A DNA stretch of 64,000 nucleotides from Siccirubricoccus sp. G192 (GTDB lineage: Bacteria; Pseudomonadota; Alphaproteobacteria; Acetobacterales; Acetobacteraceae): NCBI RefSeq assembly GCF_019084075.1, contig NZ_JAHREN010000001.1:4304501-4368500 (forward strand), read 5' to 3'. A program made the position numbers and the translations under genes. The notes under the pieces are model-generated. The model was not told the DNA's origin, made no database searches, and saw only the letters and a program-made list of their open reading frames with translations. Positions 19,467 to 28,945 of this stretch are shown here, piece by piece (position 1 is the stretch's first letter; each line of letters opens with the position of its first letter).

Positions 19467-20444
19467 ATGTTTCACCATGCGAAAGAGCTGCAGTTCAATG
19501 CGCGCGTGTCCCGCCCCGATCCACGCTTCGCCGCATTGCTGCTGGAGCAGTTCGGCGGTGGCAATGGCGAGCTGAAGGCGGCGATGCAGTACTTCACGCA
19601 GGCATTCGCGGCGCGCCGTCCCTATCCCGACAAATACGACCTGCTGATGGACATCGCGACCGAGGAATTCAGCCATCTCGAGATCGTTGGCGCGACGATC
19701 ACCATGCTGCTGGACGGCGTAAACGGCGAACTGAAGAACGCAGCCGAGGCGAACCCGATCTGCGGCCTCCCGAGCGGCGGCACGACCGCGAAGGAGGAAC
19801 TGATCCACGCGGCATTGACCGCGCCGCAATTCCTGGTGCTGTCCGGCGGCGGGCCGAATGTCACGAATAGCCAGGGGGTGCCGTGGACCGGCGCCTACAT
19901 CAATGCCAATGGCGACCTGACGGTGGACCTGCGCTCCGACATGGCGGCCGAGAGCCGCGCCAAGATCGTCTACGAGTACCTGATGAAGTTCACGGACGAT
20001 CCGCATGTCCGCGAGACCCTGGGCTTCCTCATGACCCGCGAGATCGCGCATTTCCAGATGTTCGGCGCCGCGCTGGAGACCATCCAGCCGAACTTCCCGC
20101 CAGGCGTGCTGCAGGGCGACCCGCGCTTCACCCACACCTACTTCAACATGTCGAACGGCGCCGATGCACGCGGGCCGTGGAACGAGGGCCAGGGACCCTG
20201 GCCGAAGGGCGAGCACTGGGCCTATGTCCAGGACCCCGCGAAGGATGTTGTGGAGACGCAGGGGGAAACCGGACGGCAACCGGAAGGCACGAAGCATACC
20301 CGCGATCAGATGGCGGCGGTGGAAGTGAAGCTGAGCCAGATTCGGAGCGGCGAGGTGAAGTCCGCGACGCCGTCGGGAACGCAGCAGTGGTCCGACTATC
20401 CGCAGGAGACTCTGGCCGCCCCTGGAACGCCAAGCCGCGCCTGA
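19467..20444 (+). CDS. Manganese (non-haem) catalase
   Basis: 325 residues from ATG 19467 with AGGAGA upstream; the open frame extends back through tRNA-Thr and is not coding there. Converts hydrogen peroxide to water and oxygen at a di-manganese centre. The ferritin-like four-helix core supplies ligands E35 (GELKAAMQYF), E67 and H70 (EEFSHLEIVG), and a second E/H pair in MTREIAHFQMF. The C-terminal half has the family segment FNMSNGADARGPWNEGQGPW. The C-terminal extension (residues 270-325) is polar and probably flexible. It is monocistronic, behind a candidate stress promoter. Confidence 0.95.
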   Translation: MFHHAKELQFNARVSRPDPRFAALLLEQFGGGNGELKAAMQYFTQAFAARRPYPDKYDLLMDIATEEFSHLEIVGATITMLLDGVNGELKNAAEANPICGLPSGGTTAKEELIHAALTAPQFLVLSGGGPNVTNSQGVPWTGAYINANGDLTVDLRSDMAAESRAKIVYEYLMKFTDDPHVRETLGFLMTREIAHFQMFGAALETIQPNFPPGVLQGDPRFTHTYFNMSNGADARGPWNEGQGPWPKGEHWAYVQDPAKDVVETQGETGRQPEGTKHTRDQMAAVEVKLSQIRSGEVKSATPSGTQQWSDYPQETLAAPGTPSRA

Positions 20445-20626
20445 ACCGGGGCCCATGTGCCGGGCCCGGCTCGGGACCGGCACTCGCGGCCGCCGCGCCT
20501 GTAGCTCCCCGGCCTGCACGAGGCCGTGCTATCGTTTGGCACCGCCATGGCGCTGGCCGCATCCCATCACCCCCGTGATCCGTGAAAGCGGGATCACAGC
20601 GGAGTGTCATGGATGACAAGTAGCTC

Positions 20627-21058
20627 CTACTCCGGCCCCTGGTTTTCCTGGATCAGGGCTCGGCGCAGCGCCGCCTCCAGCTCATCGAGGTCGAAGGGTT
20701 TCCGCAGGATGGGCCAGATGGAGCTTCGGTAGGTCGTATAGCCCGTCACGAAGATGACCTTGATCTCGGGCCGGAGCGCAAGGGCGCGCTCCACGAGCGC
20801 CGGGCCGTCAAGCCCGGGCATTCGGACGTCGGTGACCAGCACCTCGATCTCCGGTTGGGTACTGACCAGCCTGAGGGCGCCCTCGCCATCCGCAGCCTCG
20901 GACACCTTCATGCCGAGCGATGCGCAGTGCTCCGCCAGGATCTCCAGGATCATCGGCTCATCGTCCACGACGAGCGCGACGCGGCCCGCAAGCGCTGTCC
21001 CGTCCACCCCCCCGGGAGGCTTGGGCTCGGCAGCCGGGCCCCGCTGCCCCGCCGGCAT
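20627..21058 (-). CDS. Single-domain response regulator
   Basis: REC domain protein of 143 residues from ATG 21058; a GTG at 21154 in the same frame would add 32 residues. Neither start has a clear ribosome binding site. VALVVDDEPM contains the acidic pair, VLVTDVRMPGLDGPAL the phospho-acceptor Asp, VIFVTGYT the Thr position and LRKPFDLDEL the Lys. There is no output domain, so it may act by protein contact or within a phosphorelay. It lies just downstream of the MHYT kinase on the same strand and in the frame into which the corrected kinase runs, with one stop between them, so it is probably that kinase's partner. Confidence 0.85.
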   Translation of the reverse strand: MPAGQRGPAAEPKPPGGVDGTALAGRVALVVDDEPMILEILAEHCASLGMKVSEAADGEGALRLVSTQPEIEVLVTDVRMPGLDGPALVERALALRPEIKVIFVTGYTTYRSSIWPILRKPFDLDELEAALRRALIQENQGPE

Positions 21059-21205
21059 GGAAGAAGGGAGTTGGCAGCCGCCGAGTACGACACGCAGAGG
21101 GGGGAACCGCGGGGCAATGCGGCGTCGCGGCAACCGTGCCTCCGGGTCTCCCACTCAGTGGGGATTCGGGCTGGCCGCTCGCGGCCGCCACCAATCGCCG
21201 GGCAG

Positions 21206-23135
21206 TCATGCCACTCGTCCCTCGATTACGGAAAGCGGCCACTGCATGTTCTGGTCATCATCGGGCGCCCGCGGCAGCCAGACGGTCACGCGGGTGCCGT
21301 TGCCCGGGCGGGTGCTGATCGCAACAGCCCCCCCCGGACTGCTGCGCGAACCCATAGACCTGCGACAGGCCCAGCCCCGAACCGCGGCCGATGTCCTTCG
21401 TGGTGAAGAACGGCTCGAAGGCGCGGGCGGCGACCTCCTCCGCCATCCCGAAGCCGGTATCGGAGACGGATACGGCAACGTAGTCCCCGGGAGGCAGGTC
21501 GCCGCGGATGCCATCCGGCAGCGCGTCGCTTCCGGCGTTCCCGGCCGAGATCGTCAGTTCTCCGCCGCCCGGCATGGCATCGCGGGCGTTGATGGCGAGG
21601 TTCAGCAGCGCTGCCTGCAATTCGCCCCGATCGGCGAGCGCGGGCCAGAGCCCCGGTTCGACCTCGGTCTTGACGCGCACCGTGCCGCCCAGGGTGCGCG
21701 AGAGCACATTCTCGGTGATGTCCGGCAGCAATACGGCGAGATCGATCGGCACCGCATCGAGCGGCTGCTCCCGCGCGAAGGCAAGCAGGCGTCGCGTGAC
21801 ATCGGCCCCGCGCCGGGTGGCATCCATGGCGCCGCGGGCGAAACGCAGCAGAACCTCGTCCGAGGTTCGCCGTGTAAGGAGCTGCAGATTGCCCGAAGCC
21901 ACCATCAGGAGGTTGTTGAAATCGTGCGCCACGCCTCCGGTGAGCTGACCCATCGCCTCGAGCCGCTGCGCGCGCCGGAGGGCCTGCTCGGCCTGCACCT
22001 GCGCGGTGACGTCCTGGAACGCCGCGATCACGAGTTCCAGTTGGCTGTCATCGTCGCGCACCGGAGTGGCGCTTACCTCGAGATGCACGACCGACCTGTC
22101 GCCTCGCCTGTAGAGCAGCGGCTCACGGTCGACCCTCTCTCTCCGGAGGACGGCCCGCGCCAGCGGATACTCGTCCGCCGTCAGGGGCCTGCCATCCGAA
22201 TGGAGCCCGCCGAAACTCTCGGTATAGGCATGCCAATCCGGGATGTGCCCCAGTGGGTGCCCCAGGACCCGCTCCGCCTCCGGATTCGAGAGGACAACCT
22301 TGCCCGAGGCGGCATCGGCGACAATGACGCCGATCGGCATCTGGCCGAGGATGGCGCGCAGCCGCTGCTCACTGCGGCGCAGGGCTTCCGCTTCGCGCGA
22401 TGCCATGAGTTCGAGGCGGCGATCGAACATCGCCGCCGTCAGCGCCAGCGAAAGCAGGAGGAGGGTGCAGGCGGCGATGCCGATGGCCAAGGCCTGCGCC
22501 GGGATGTCCGAGATGCCGCCGGACCGGGCCTGGAGCGTGGGGCTGAAGGAGACGGCCGCCATCGCCGTGTAATGCATCCCCGTGATCGCGAGACCCAGCA
22601 CCAGGGCACTGATCGCACGTGGCAAGCCGGGCCGGTCTCTGAGCGCCAGCATGAGCGCCAGGGTCGAAGCACCGACCGCGACCAGGCCTGAGACCACCAC
22701 AAGCATGGCATCATAGGATGGCGTGGCGGCAAGGCGCATCGCGGCCATCCCGACATAGTGCATGAGGCAGATGCCGAGCCCCATGGCGATGCCGGCGAAA
22801 GCGATCCGTCCTGGTGCGGGCGATGCCGCCGGGCTGCTCACGAGGGCGAAGCCGCTGGCGGTTGCCGCAATGGCGAGCAGGAAGGACAGGGCCGTCAGGT
22901 TGAAGTTGTAGCGCACTGCAATATCGATGTCGTAGGCCAGCATCGCCACGAAATGCATCGACCAGATTGCGGCCCCTGTGGCTATGGCAGCCCCGCCGAG
23001 CCACCAGCGCCGCGCGGCCCCGGCATTGGCCCGCACGCGGCGCAGCAGGTCGAGGGCAGTCCACGAACCCAGAACGGCGATCGCGATGGAGAGCGAAACG
23101 AGGACGGGATCATGCGTGCTGTGGAGATGATGCAT
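21206..23135 (-). pseudogene. MHYT-PAS hybrid-type sensor histidine kinase, frame-broken near the C-terminus
   Basis: About 640 residues when corrected. N-terminal integral-membrane MHYT sensor with three motifs (SMHF at 59-62, MHYV at 125-128, MHYT at 187-190), a family proposed to bind a metal and sense oxygen, CO or NO. A PAS domain (about 255-380), the H box GGVAHDFNNLL (His404), N box NLAINARDAMPGGG, SDTGFGM and GSGLGLS follow. A run of eight G (plus-strand C, 21328-21335) shifts the frame just after the G2 box; uncorrected, the protein ends at 21258 with about 33 foreign residues. With seven G it reads GGAVAISTRPGNGTRVTVWL to a stop at 21206. The break may be a sequencing error. Confidence 0.85.
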
Positions 23136-23136
23136 C

Positions 23137-23179
23137 GTTGTGATCGACTGGTTGTGGTGTAGTCCTGATAGATCACAAC
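23137..23179 (-). promoter_or_regulatory. Inverted repeat upstream of the MHYT kinase
   Basis: GTTGTGATC (23137-23145) and GATCACAAC (23171-23179) are perfect 9-bp inverted arms 25 bp apart, directly ahead of the kinase ATG in an otherwise AT-richer stretch. They could be an operator or a leader hairpin. No more of the 23136-23365 gap is interpretable. Confidence 0.4.
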
Positions 23180-23365
23180 CATAACGTGTATGAATTCAAA
23201 TACCAATGAGGTGGGTGGAAGGTTCCCCGCCCCGCCCGGAAACCCGGACTCGCCATCCTTGTTTGCCACAGGATTTAATGCTGGAGCCGTGCGGCAGGAG
23301 CAGGCAGCCAACCAGTTCAGTCACGGACCCTAGGCGGCAGGCCGTGCGGCCGGCAAGTTGGCGGG

Positions 23366-24280
23366 ATGCGCAAAGCGATCTCTGCCCTGCTCCTGCTTCT
23401 CGCCGCCTTTGCGGTCGCGCCGCTGCTTGCCCCAGGGACCGCGCCGCCATCCGCCGCAACCGGCACAGAATTGAAGCTGGCCACCTGGAATCTGGCCTGG
23501 CTCACCCTGCGCCCGTCCGGCGACCCCGCCCTGCCGCGCGACGTCACCCCACGGCAGCCCGGTGACTTCGCCCTGCTGGCCGGCTATGCCAGCCGGCTCG
23601 ATGCCGATGTGATCGCCTTGCAGGAAGTGGACGGCCCGGAGGCGGCGGCGCGCGTCTTCGACCCGGGCGTCTACGCCTTCTTCTTTCCCCGCGAAGCGGA
23701 TGTGCAGCGCGCCGGCTTCGCGGTGCGGCGCGGCCTCCGCGTCACGCAGAACGCCGATCTGGAGGGGCTCGACCTCCAGCCCCGCGCCCGGCATTCGCTC
23801 CGCCGCGGCACCGACATCACGGTGGAGGTAGCCGGGCGGCGGCTGCGGTTGCTCTCGATCCATCTCAAGGCCGGCTGCCGCGATGCGCCGATGCAGCCGC
23901 AGCAGGGCCAGGATTGCGAAAGCCTCGGCCGGCAATCCGCGGTGCTGGCGGATTGGGTGGCAGCGCGGCAGCGGGGAGGTGGCGGCTTCGCCGTGCTGGG
24001 GGATTTCAACCGCCGCCTCGGCAGCACCGAGGACATGATGCTGCGGGAGCTGACGCGGGAGGCGCCGCTGACCCGCGCGACGGAGGGCACCTCCAATCCC
24101 TGCTGGTCCGGCGCGCGCGGTGGCCGGCCCTTCGTGGACCACATCCTGCTCGGCGGCGAGGCGCGGGGGTGGTGGCTGCCGGACAGCCTGCGGGTCATGG
24201 TCTATGCCGAGCGCGGGTCGGAATGGCGCGACCGCCTCTCGGATCACTGCCCGGTCAGCCTGCGGCTGCGGCTGCCCTGA
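23366..24280 (+). CDS. Secreted endonuclease/exonuclease/phosphatase (EEP) family protein
   Basis: 304 residues. A signal peptide (residues 1-24, MRKAISALLLLLAAFAVAPL) points to export. The EEP catalytic fold follows: ATWNLAWL, ALQEVDG (metal-binding Glu), LSIHLKAGC, LGDFNRR (Asp/Asn) and the terminal SDHCPVSL (Asp-His). Such enzymes cleave phosphodiester or phosphate ester bonds of nucleic acids, lipids or inositol phosphates; the substrate here is not determined. Two extra cysteines (GCRDAP and DCESLG) may form a disulphide. The MFS gene follows by 8 bp. Confidence 0.85.
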   Translation: MRKAISALLLLLAAFAVAPLLAPGTAPPSAATGTELKLATWNLAWLTLRPSGDPALPRDVTPRQPGDFALLAGYASRLDADVIALQEVDGPEAAARVFDPGVYAFFFPREADVQRAGFAVRRGLRVTQNADLEGLDLQPRARHSLRRGTDITVEVAGRRLRLLSIHLKAGCRDAPMQPQQGQDCESLGRQSAVLADWVAARQRGGGGFAVLGDFNRRLGSTEDMMLRELTREAPLTRATEGTSNPCWSGARGGRPFVDHILLGGEARGWWLPDSLRVMVYAERGSEWRDRLSDHCPVSLRLRLP

Positions 24281-24288
24281 CCGCGGCG

Positions 24289-25512
24289 ATGGGCGTCTTC
24301 CGCCGCGTCACCCTGCCGCTGGCGGCGATGGGGTTCATCAACCAGGCCTCGCGCAGCGTGGTGGCGCTGCTCGGCCCGGTCCTGGCGCTGGAATTCGGGC
24401 TTTCGGCCAGCGGTCTCGGCGCCCTGGCGGCAGTGTTCTTCGCCGCCTATGCGCTGGCGCAATTGCCGGTGGGGCTGGCGATCGACCTGCATGGTGCGCG
24501 GCGGGTGCAGACCGTGCTGGCGCTGGTGGCGGCGGGCGGCTTCGGGCTCTGCGCCCTGGCGATCGGGCCAGGCTGGCTCGCGGCGGGCCGATTCGGCATC
24601 GGCATCGCCGGCGCGCTGATCGCGGTGATGAAGGCGCATGTGCAGTGGTATCCGCCGCAGCGCCTGGCGGCGGTGACGGGGGCGGCGGTCTTCATCGGCG
24701 CGGCCGGCGGGCTGGCCGCCACGGTGCCGGTGCAGGCGATGCTGCCGTTGCTCGGCTGGCGCGGCATCTTCGGCGGGCTGGCGGTGCTGTCCTGCCTGGT
24801 GGCGCTGTGGATCCGGCGTTCCGCGCCGCTGGCGCCGCCGGGAACCAGGCCGCCGCAGCGCCGGAGGCTCGGCACCGAGATCGCCGGACTCGGCCGCATC
24901 TTCACGCATCCCAAATTCCGCCGCTTCATGCCGGCCATGGCGCTGCTCTCGGGCCTGGTCTTCACCTATCAGGGGCTCTGGGCCGGGCCATGGCTGCGGG
25001 ACGTGGCGGGGCTCGGGGACGTGGCGCGCGCCTCGGTGCTGCTCTGCTACGCGCTCGGCATGATGGCGGGGCACCTGCTGACCGGCCAGGCGGCCTCGGC
25101 GGCGCAGGCCCGCGGCATCGAGCCGATGCTGATTCCCTTCCTCGGCATCGCCGCCATGGCGGTGTTCCAGGCGGTGCTGATCACCCAGCCGCGGAACCCG
25201 CTGCTGCTGCATGCGCTGTGGTTCGGCTTCGCCTTCGCGGGTTCCTGCGGACCGGTGGTCTATGCCGCGCTGGCGCAGCGCTTCCCACCGGAACTCACCG
25301 GCCGGGTGACGACGGCGCTGAATGGCAGCATGCTGGCCCTGGTCTTCGTGCTGCAGAACCTGATCGGCGTGATCCTGGACCTCTGGCCGCGCGCGCCGGG
25401 CGGCGGCTGGAGCGCGGATGGCTATTCCTGGGCACTGGGCCTGACGTTGCTGCTGCAGGGCCTGACCGTGCTCTGGCTGATGGCGGCGCCCCGCCGGCAG
25501 GTGCCGGCCTGA
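24289..25512 (+). CDS. MFS transporter
   Basis: 407 residues from ATG 24289 (MGVFRRVTLPLAAMGFINQA); the longer open frame upstream overlaps the EEP gene and is not coding. Twelve predicted membrane helices. The loop 2-3 motif is partly kept as AIDLHGARRVQ. GRFGIGIAGALIAVMKAH corresponds to helix 4. The family resembles nitrate/sugar-phosphate-type antiporters, but the substrate cannot be assigned. It is 8 bp after the EEP gene, so the two are co-transcribed. The 3' end is partly duplicated just beyond the stop. Confidence 0.85.
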   Translation: MGVFRRVTLPLAAMGFINQASRSVVALLGPVLALEFGLSASGLGALAAVFFAAYALAQLPVGLAIDLHGARRVQTVLALVAAGGFGLCALAIGPGWLAAGRFGIGIAGALIAVMKAHVQWYPPQRLAAVTGAAVFIGAAGGLAATVPVQAMLPLLGWRGIFGGLAVLSCLVALWIRRSAPLAPPGTRPPQRRRLGTEIAGLGRIFTHPKFRRFMPAMALLSGLVFTYQGLWAGPWLRDVAGLGDVARASVLLCYALGMMAGHLLTGQAASAAQARGIEPMLIPFLGIAAMAVFQAVLITQPRNPLLLHALWFGFAFAGSCGPVVYAALAQRFPPELTGRVTTALNGSMLALVFVLQNLIGVILDLWPRAPGGGWSADGYSWALGLTLLLQGLTVLWLMAAPRRQVPA

Positions 25513-25538
25513 AGCTACGTCGGCAGGTGCCGGCCTGA
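25495..25538 (+). repeat. 18-bp direct repeat at the 3' end of the MFS gene
   Basis: CGGCAGGTGCCGGCCTGA occurs at 25495-25512 (including the stop codon of the MFS gene) and again at 25521-25538, offset by 26 bp. It looks like a recent short tandem duplication of the gene end. Confidence 0.8.
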
Positions 25539-25556
25539 GACGAAAGGGCACAGGGC

Positions 25557-26441
25557 ATGGATGTGAAGCAGCGCCGCAAGCTGCTGGCGCAATATCGGGT
25601 GGAGGAGGGCAAGGGCTTCCGCCTGGAAGACCGGGACCCCGGGGATACCGCGGGCCTCACAACGGACAAGCGGGCGGCGGCGGCGCTGCTGCAGGAAGGG
25701 GTGGAGCGCCTCAGCGCCCTGCAGGACATGCTTTATGCCCAGGACCGCTGGGCGGTGCTCTGCATCTTCCAGGCGATGGACGCGGCCGGCAAGGACGGCG
25801 CCATCAAGCATGTCTTCAGCGGCGTCAATCCGCAGGGCTGCCATGTCACCAGCTTCAAGGCGCCAGGCCCGGTGGAACTCGACCACGACTTCCTCTGGCG
25901 CCATGTCACGGCCCTGCCGGCACGCGGCGTGATCGGCATCCACAACCGGAGCTGGTACGAGGAGGTGCTGGTCCCCCGCGTCCATCCCGAAATCCTGGAG
26001 CGCCAGAAACTGCCCGTCGTGCTGCGTGGCGAGCGCATCTGGGACGAGCGGCTGGAGGATATCGCCGCCTTCGAGCGCTACCTGGCGCGGCAGGGCGTCA
26101 TCACCCTCAAATTCTTCCTGCATCTCAGCAAGGAGGAGCAGCGCCGCCGCTTCCTGAAGCGCATCGAGGAGCCGGAGAAGAACTGGAAGTTCAGCGCCCA
26201 GGATGTCGTCGAGCGCAGCCACTGGGATGCCTACCAGGACGCCTATGAACAGGCGATCCGCGCCACCGCCGCGCCGCATGCGCCCTGGCATGTGGTGCCG
26301 GCCGACAACAAATGGTTCACCCGGCTGGTGGTGGCCGAGGCGCTGGCGGCGGCGCTGGAGGATCTCGGCCTGCACTACCCTGAGATCAGCGAGCAGGACC
26401 GGGCGCAGTTGCAACTGGCGCGGCAGGCGCTGGAGGGCTGA
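25557..26441 (+). CDS. ppk2: Polyphosphate kinase 2 family protein (PPK2)
   Basis: 294 residues, a single PPK2 domain. Transfers phosphate between polyphosphate and nucleotides in the cytosol, usually making NTP/NDP from polyP. Walker A-like MDAAGKDGAIKHV (around residue 74), GVNPQGCHVTSFKAPG, the lid segment RHVTALPARGVIGIHNRSWY and EKNWKFSAQDVVERSHWDAY are typical. The length and the YRVEEGKGFRLEDRDP start resemble the polyP:AMP/ADP phosphotransferase-like (class III) group; the exact nucleotide is inferred. Clustered with an esterase and acetate kinase on the same strand. Confidence 0.9.
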   Translation: MDVKQRRKLLAQYRVEEGKGFRLEDRDPGDTAGLTTDKRAAAALLQEGVERLSALQDMLYAQDRWAVLCIFQAMDAAGKDGAIKHVFSGVNPQGCHVTSFKAPGPVELDHDFLWRHVTALPARGVIGIHNRSWYEEVLVPRVHPEILERQKLPVVLRGERIWDERLEDIAAFERYLARQGVITLKFFLHLSKEEQRRRFLKRIEEPEKNWKFSAQDVVERSHWDAYQDAYEQAIRATAAPHAPWHVVPADNKWFTRLVVAEALAAALEDLGLHYPEISEQDRAQLQLARQALEG

Positions 26442-26467
26442 CCCTGGCGCGTCGCGCCCTGCTGCCC

Positions 26468-27361
26468 ATGCTGCTGCCGCTGTTCGGCGGCTGCACGCCG
26501 GTCGGGCTGGCGAATGCGCTGACGCCAGGCGGCTACAGCCTCTCCCGCGGCCTGGCCTATGGGGCGGGGCCAAGGCAGCGCCTCGACCTCCATCTGCCGA
26601 AGGAAGGCGCCGCGACGGCACCGCTGGTGGTGTTCTTCTATGGCGGTAATTGGGAAAGCGGCGAGCGGGCGGATTACCGCTTCCTGGCGCAGCCGCTGGT
26701 GGCCCGCGGCTACGCCGTGGCGGTGCCCGACTACCGCCTGCATCCGGCAGCGCGCTGGCCGGATTTCCTGGAGGACGGCGCGGCGGCACTGGCTTGGCTG
26801 CGCGGCCCGGCGGGCCGGGCGGCGGGCGCCCCTGCCGGGCCCTGCTTCGTGATGGGCCATTCGGCCGGCGGCTTCATCGCCGCGGCGCTGGCGCTCGACC
26901 CGCGCTGGCTGGCGGTGGCGGGGCTGCCGGGCGGACGGGAGGCGCTGGCCGGCTGCATCGCCCTGGCGGCCCCGTTCCATTTCCAGCCGCAGCGGGAGCC
27001 GCTGCTGGGCATCTTCGCCCCTGCCCCCGCAGGCCGCCTGGCCGTGCTGCCCGAAGAAGCGGCGCTTCGCGGCGCCCCGCCCATGCTGCTCCTGCATGGC
27101 GAGGCCGACCGGACGGTGCGGCCCGAACAATCGCTTGGTCTGGCGGAACGGCTGCGCGCCGCGGGTACCCGGGTGCGGCTGGTGCTCTATCCCGGCCTCG
27201 GCCATATCGGCATCGTCGCAGCGCTGGCGGCGCCGGTGCGGGCGGCCGGCCTGGCCGGCGGGCCGGTGCTGCGGGATATCACGGGTTTCCTGGCCGATGC
27301 CGTGGCGGAAGCGCCGGGGCCTCGGGCGGAGCCCAATTCCGCGAGGTTGCCTGGCCCATGA
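26468..27361 (+). CDS. Alpha/beta hydrolase (carboxylesterase-like), probable lipoprotein
   Basis: 297 residues from ATG 26468. The N-terminus MLLPLFGGC has a lipobox-like LFGGC with Cys9; upstream in-frame codons (L-A-R-R-A-L-L-P) would give a more normal signal peptide if a CTG start were used. FFYGGNWESG forms the oxyanion region, GHSAGG the nucleophile elbow, HGEADRTV the acid and PGLGHIG the histidine. This resembles the kynurenine formamidase/esterase group. It overlaps the ackA start by 4 bp (ATGA). Substrate unknown. Confidence 0.8.
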   Translation: MLLPLFGGCTPVGLANALTPGGYSLSRGLAYGAGPRQRLDLHLPKEGAATAPLVVFFYGGNWESGERADYRFLAQPLVARGYAVAVPDYRLHPAARWPDFLEDGAAALAWLRGPAGRAAGAPAGPCFVMGHSAGGFIAAALALDPRWLAVAGLPGGREALAGCIALAAPFHFQPQREPLLGIFAPAPAGRLAVLPEEAALRGAPPMLLLHGEADRTVRPEQSLGLAERLRAAGTRVRLVLYPGLGHIGIVAALAAPVRAAGLAGGPVLRDITGFLADAVAEAPGPRAEPNSARLPGP

Positions 27362-28551
27362 TCCGAACCGGCGATGCGATCCTGGTCCTCAATGCCGGCT
27401 CCTCCTCGATCAAATTCGGATTGTTCGAGGCCACCGCCGCCGGCCCGGAAACCCGCCTCGACGGCCAGATGGAGGGCATCGGCGCCACCCCGCACCTGAT
27501 CGCCCATGATGCGGCCCGCCGGGTGCTGGCGGATCGCCGCTGGAGCGGGCCGGATGTCGCCGACCATGCCGCCGCCCTCGCCGCCATCCTGGAAGGCACC
27601 GGCCAGGCGCTGGCCGGGCGGCGCATCGCCGCGATCGGCCATCGGGTGGTGCATGGCGGGCCGGATCTCGCCGCGCCGGTGCTGGTGGATGCGGCGGTGC
27701 TGGCCAGGCTTCGGGCCCTGGTGCCGCTCGCACCGCTGCACCAGCCGCACAACCTGGCCGGCATCGAGGCCATGGCGGCGCGCTTCCCCGGCGTGCCGCA
27801 GCTTGCCTGTTTCGACACCGCCTTCCACCGCAGCCATCCCTGGGAGGCCGATACCTACGCCCTGCCCCCGGAATTCCATGCCCGCGGCATCCGCCGCTAC
27901 GGATTCCACGGCCTGTCCTATGAATACATCAGCCGCCGGATTGCCGCCGAGGATGCGGCGCTCGGCGCCGGGCGGCTGGTGGTGGCGCATCTCGGCAATG
28001 GGTCCAGCCTCTGCGCCGTCCGGGGTGGCCGCAGCCTCGACAGCAGCATGGGCTTCACCGCGCTGGACGGGGTGCCGATGGGCACGCGCTGCGGCCAGAT
28101 CGACCCCGGCGTGCTGCTGCACCTGCTGGAGGCGGAGGGGATGGGCACCGCTGCCCTCACCCGGCTGCTCTACAACGATGCCGGGCTCAAGGGCATGTCC
28201 GGCCTCAGCCAGGATGTGCGCGAGCTGGAGGCCAGTGCGCGGCCGGAAGCGGCGCGGGCGCTTTCCCATTTCGCCTGGCGGGTGCGGCGCGAGATCGGCG
28301 CCCTGGCGGCGACGCTCGGCGGGATCGACGCGCTGGTCTTCACCGCCGGCATCGGCGAGAATGCGGCCGCGCTGCGCGGGCGGATCTGCGAGGGGCTGGA
28401 CTTCCTGGGCATCCGGCTCGACCCCGGCCGCAATGCGGCTGATGCGGCGGAGATCTCGGTAGCGGGCGCGCCGGTGCGGGTCCTGGTCCGCCGCACGGAC
28501 GAGGAAAGGATGATTGCCGAGCATATCCTGGCCACCCTGGCCAGGGCCTGA
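27358..28551 (+). CDS. ackA: Acetate kinase
   Basis: 397 residues, standard length, from ATG 27358 overlapping the previous stop. Interconverts acetate + ATP and acetyl phosphate + ADP. The family signatures are present: ILVLNAGSSSIKFGLF (phosphate 1), RVVHGG, FDTAFHRSHP, RYGFHGLSYEY, HLGNGSSLCAV, MGFTALDGVPMGTRCG and FTAGIGENAA. There is no pta gene beside it, but a phosphotransacetylase domain is fused to malic enzyme at 59535-61817, which could supply acetyl phosphate. Propionate kinase activity is possible. Confidence 0.95.
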   Translation: MIRTGDAILVLNAGSSSIKFGLFEATAAGPETRLDGQMEGIGATPHLIAHDAARRVLADRRWSGPDVADHAAALAAILEGTGQALAGRRIAAIGHRVVHGGPDLAAPVLVDAAVLARLRALVPLAPLHQPHNLAGIEAMAARFPGVPQLACFDTAFHRSHPWEADTYALPPEFHARGIRRYGFHGLSYEYISRRIAAEDAALGAGRLVVAHLGNGSSLCAVRGGRSLDSSMGFTALDGVPMGTRCGQIDPGVLLHLLEAEGMGTAALTRLLYNDAGLKGMSGLSQDVRELEASARPEAARALSHFAWRVRREIGALAATLGGIDALVFTAGIGENAAALRGRICEGLDFLGIRLDPGRNAADAAEISVAGAPVRVLVRRTDEERMIAEHILATLARA

Positions 28552-28628
28552 GCCCGATTGCTCACCTCTGCCGGCGCAGCGGCATCGCGACGCTTGACGC
28601 CGGCCGCGCCGATTGCCATCCAGGGCTG

Positions 28629-28913
28629 GTGAGGGATCTTGTCAGCGTCAGCCGCGGCGATGACGACACGCTCTGGGCCGTCTTTGCCACGCTCGGGCGC
28701 CATACGCGCGTCGCCGAGGTATTCCGCAGCCGCGCGGCGGCGCTGGAAGACCGCAATTGGCGGGCGCAGCAGGTCCAGGCCTATGAGGATTTCCTCCTCC
28801 GCTCCCGCCAGCCGGTGCCTTATTACAGCGTGGCGCCGATCCGCCGCGCCGACCTGCCCCGGAAATGGACCCCCTTGCCGGCGCTGGGCTTCCTGCGCGG
28901 CCAGTTCATCTGA
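28629..28913 (+). CDS. Hypothetical protein, 94 aa
   Basis: GTG start at 28629 (M-R-D-L-V-S-V-S-R-G). Unrecognised. The sequence is mixed alpha/beta with DDTLWAVFATLGRHTRVAEV followed by a basic helix and YYSVAPIRRADLPRKWTPLP, and ends GFLRGQFI. Codon use matches its neighbours. It is convergent with the GGDEF gene, 32 bp away. Confidence 0.6.
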   Translation: MRDLVSVSRGDDDTLWAVFATLGRHTRVAEVFRSRAAALEDRNWRAQQVQAYEDFLLRSRQPVPYYSVAPIRRADLPRKWTPLPALGFLRGQFI

Positions 28914-28945
28914 ACCGGTCGCCCCGGATCAGGCCTTCCGGGCGA

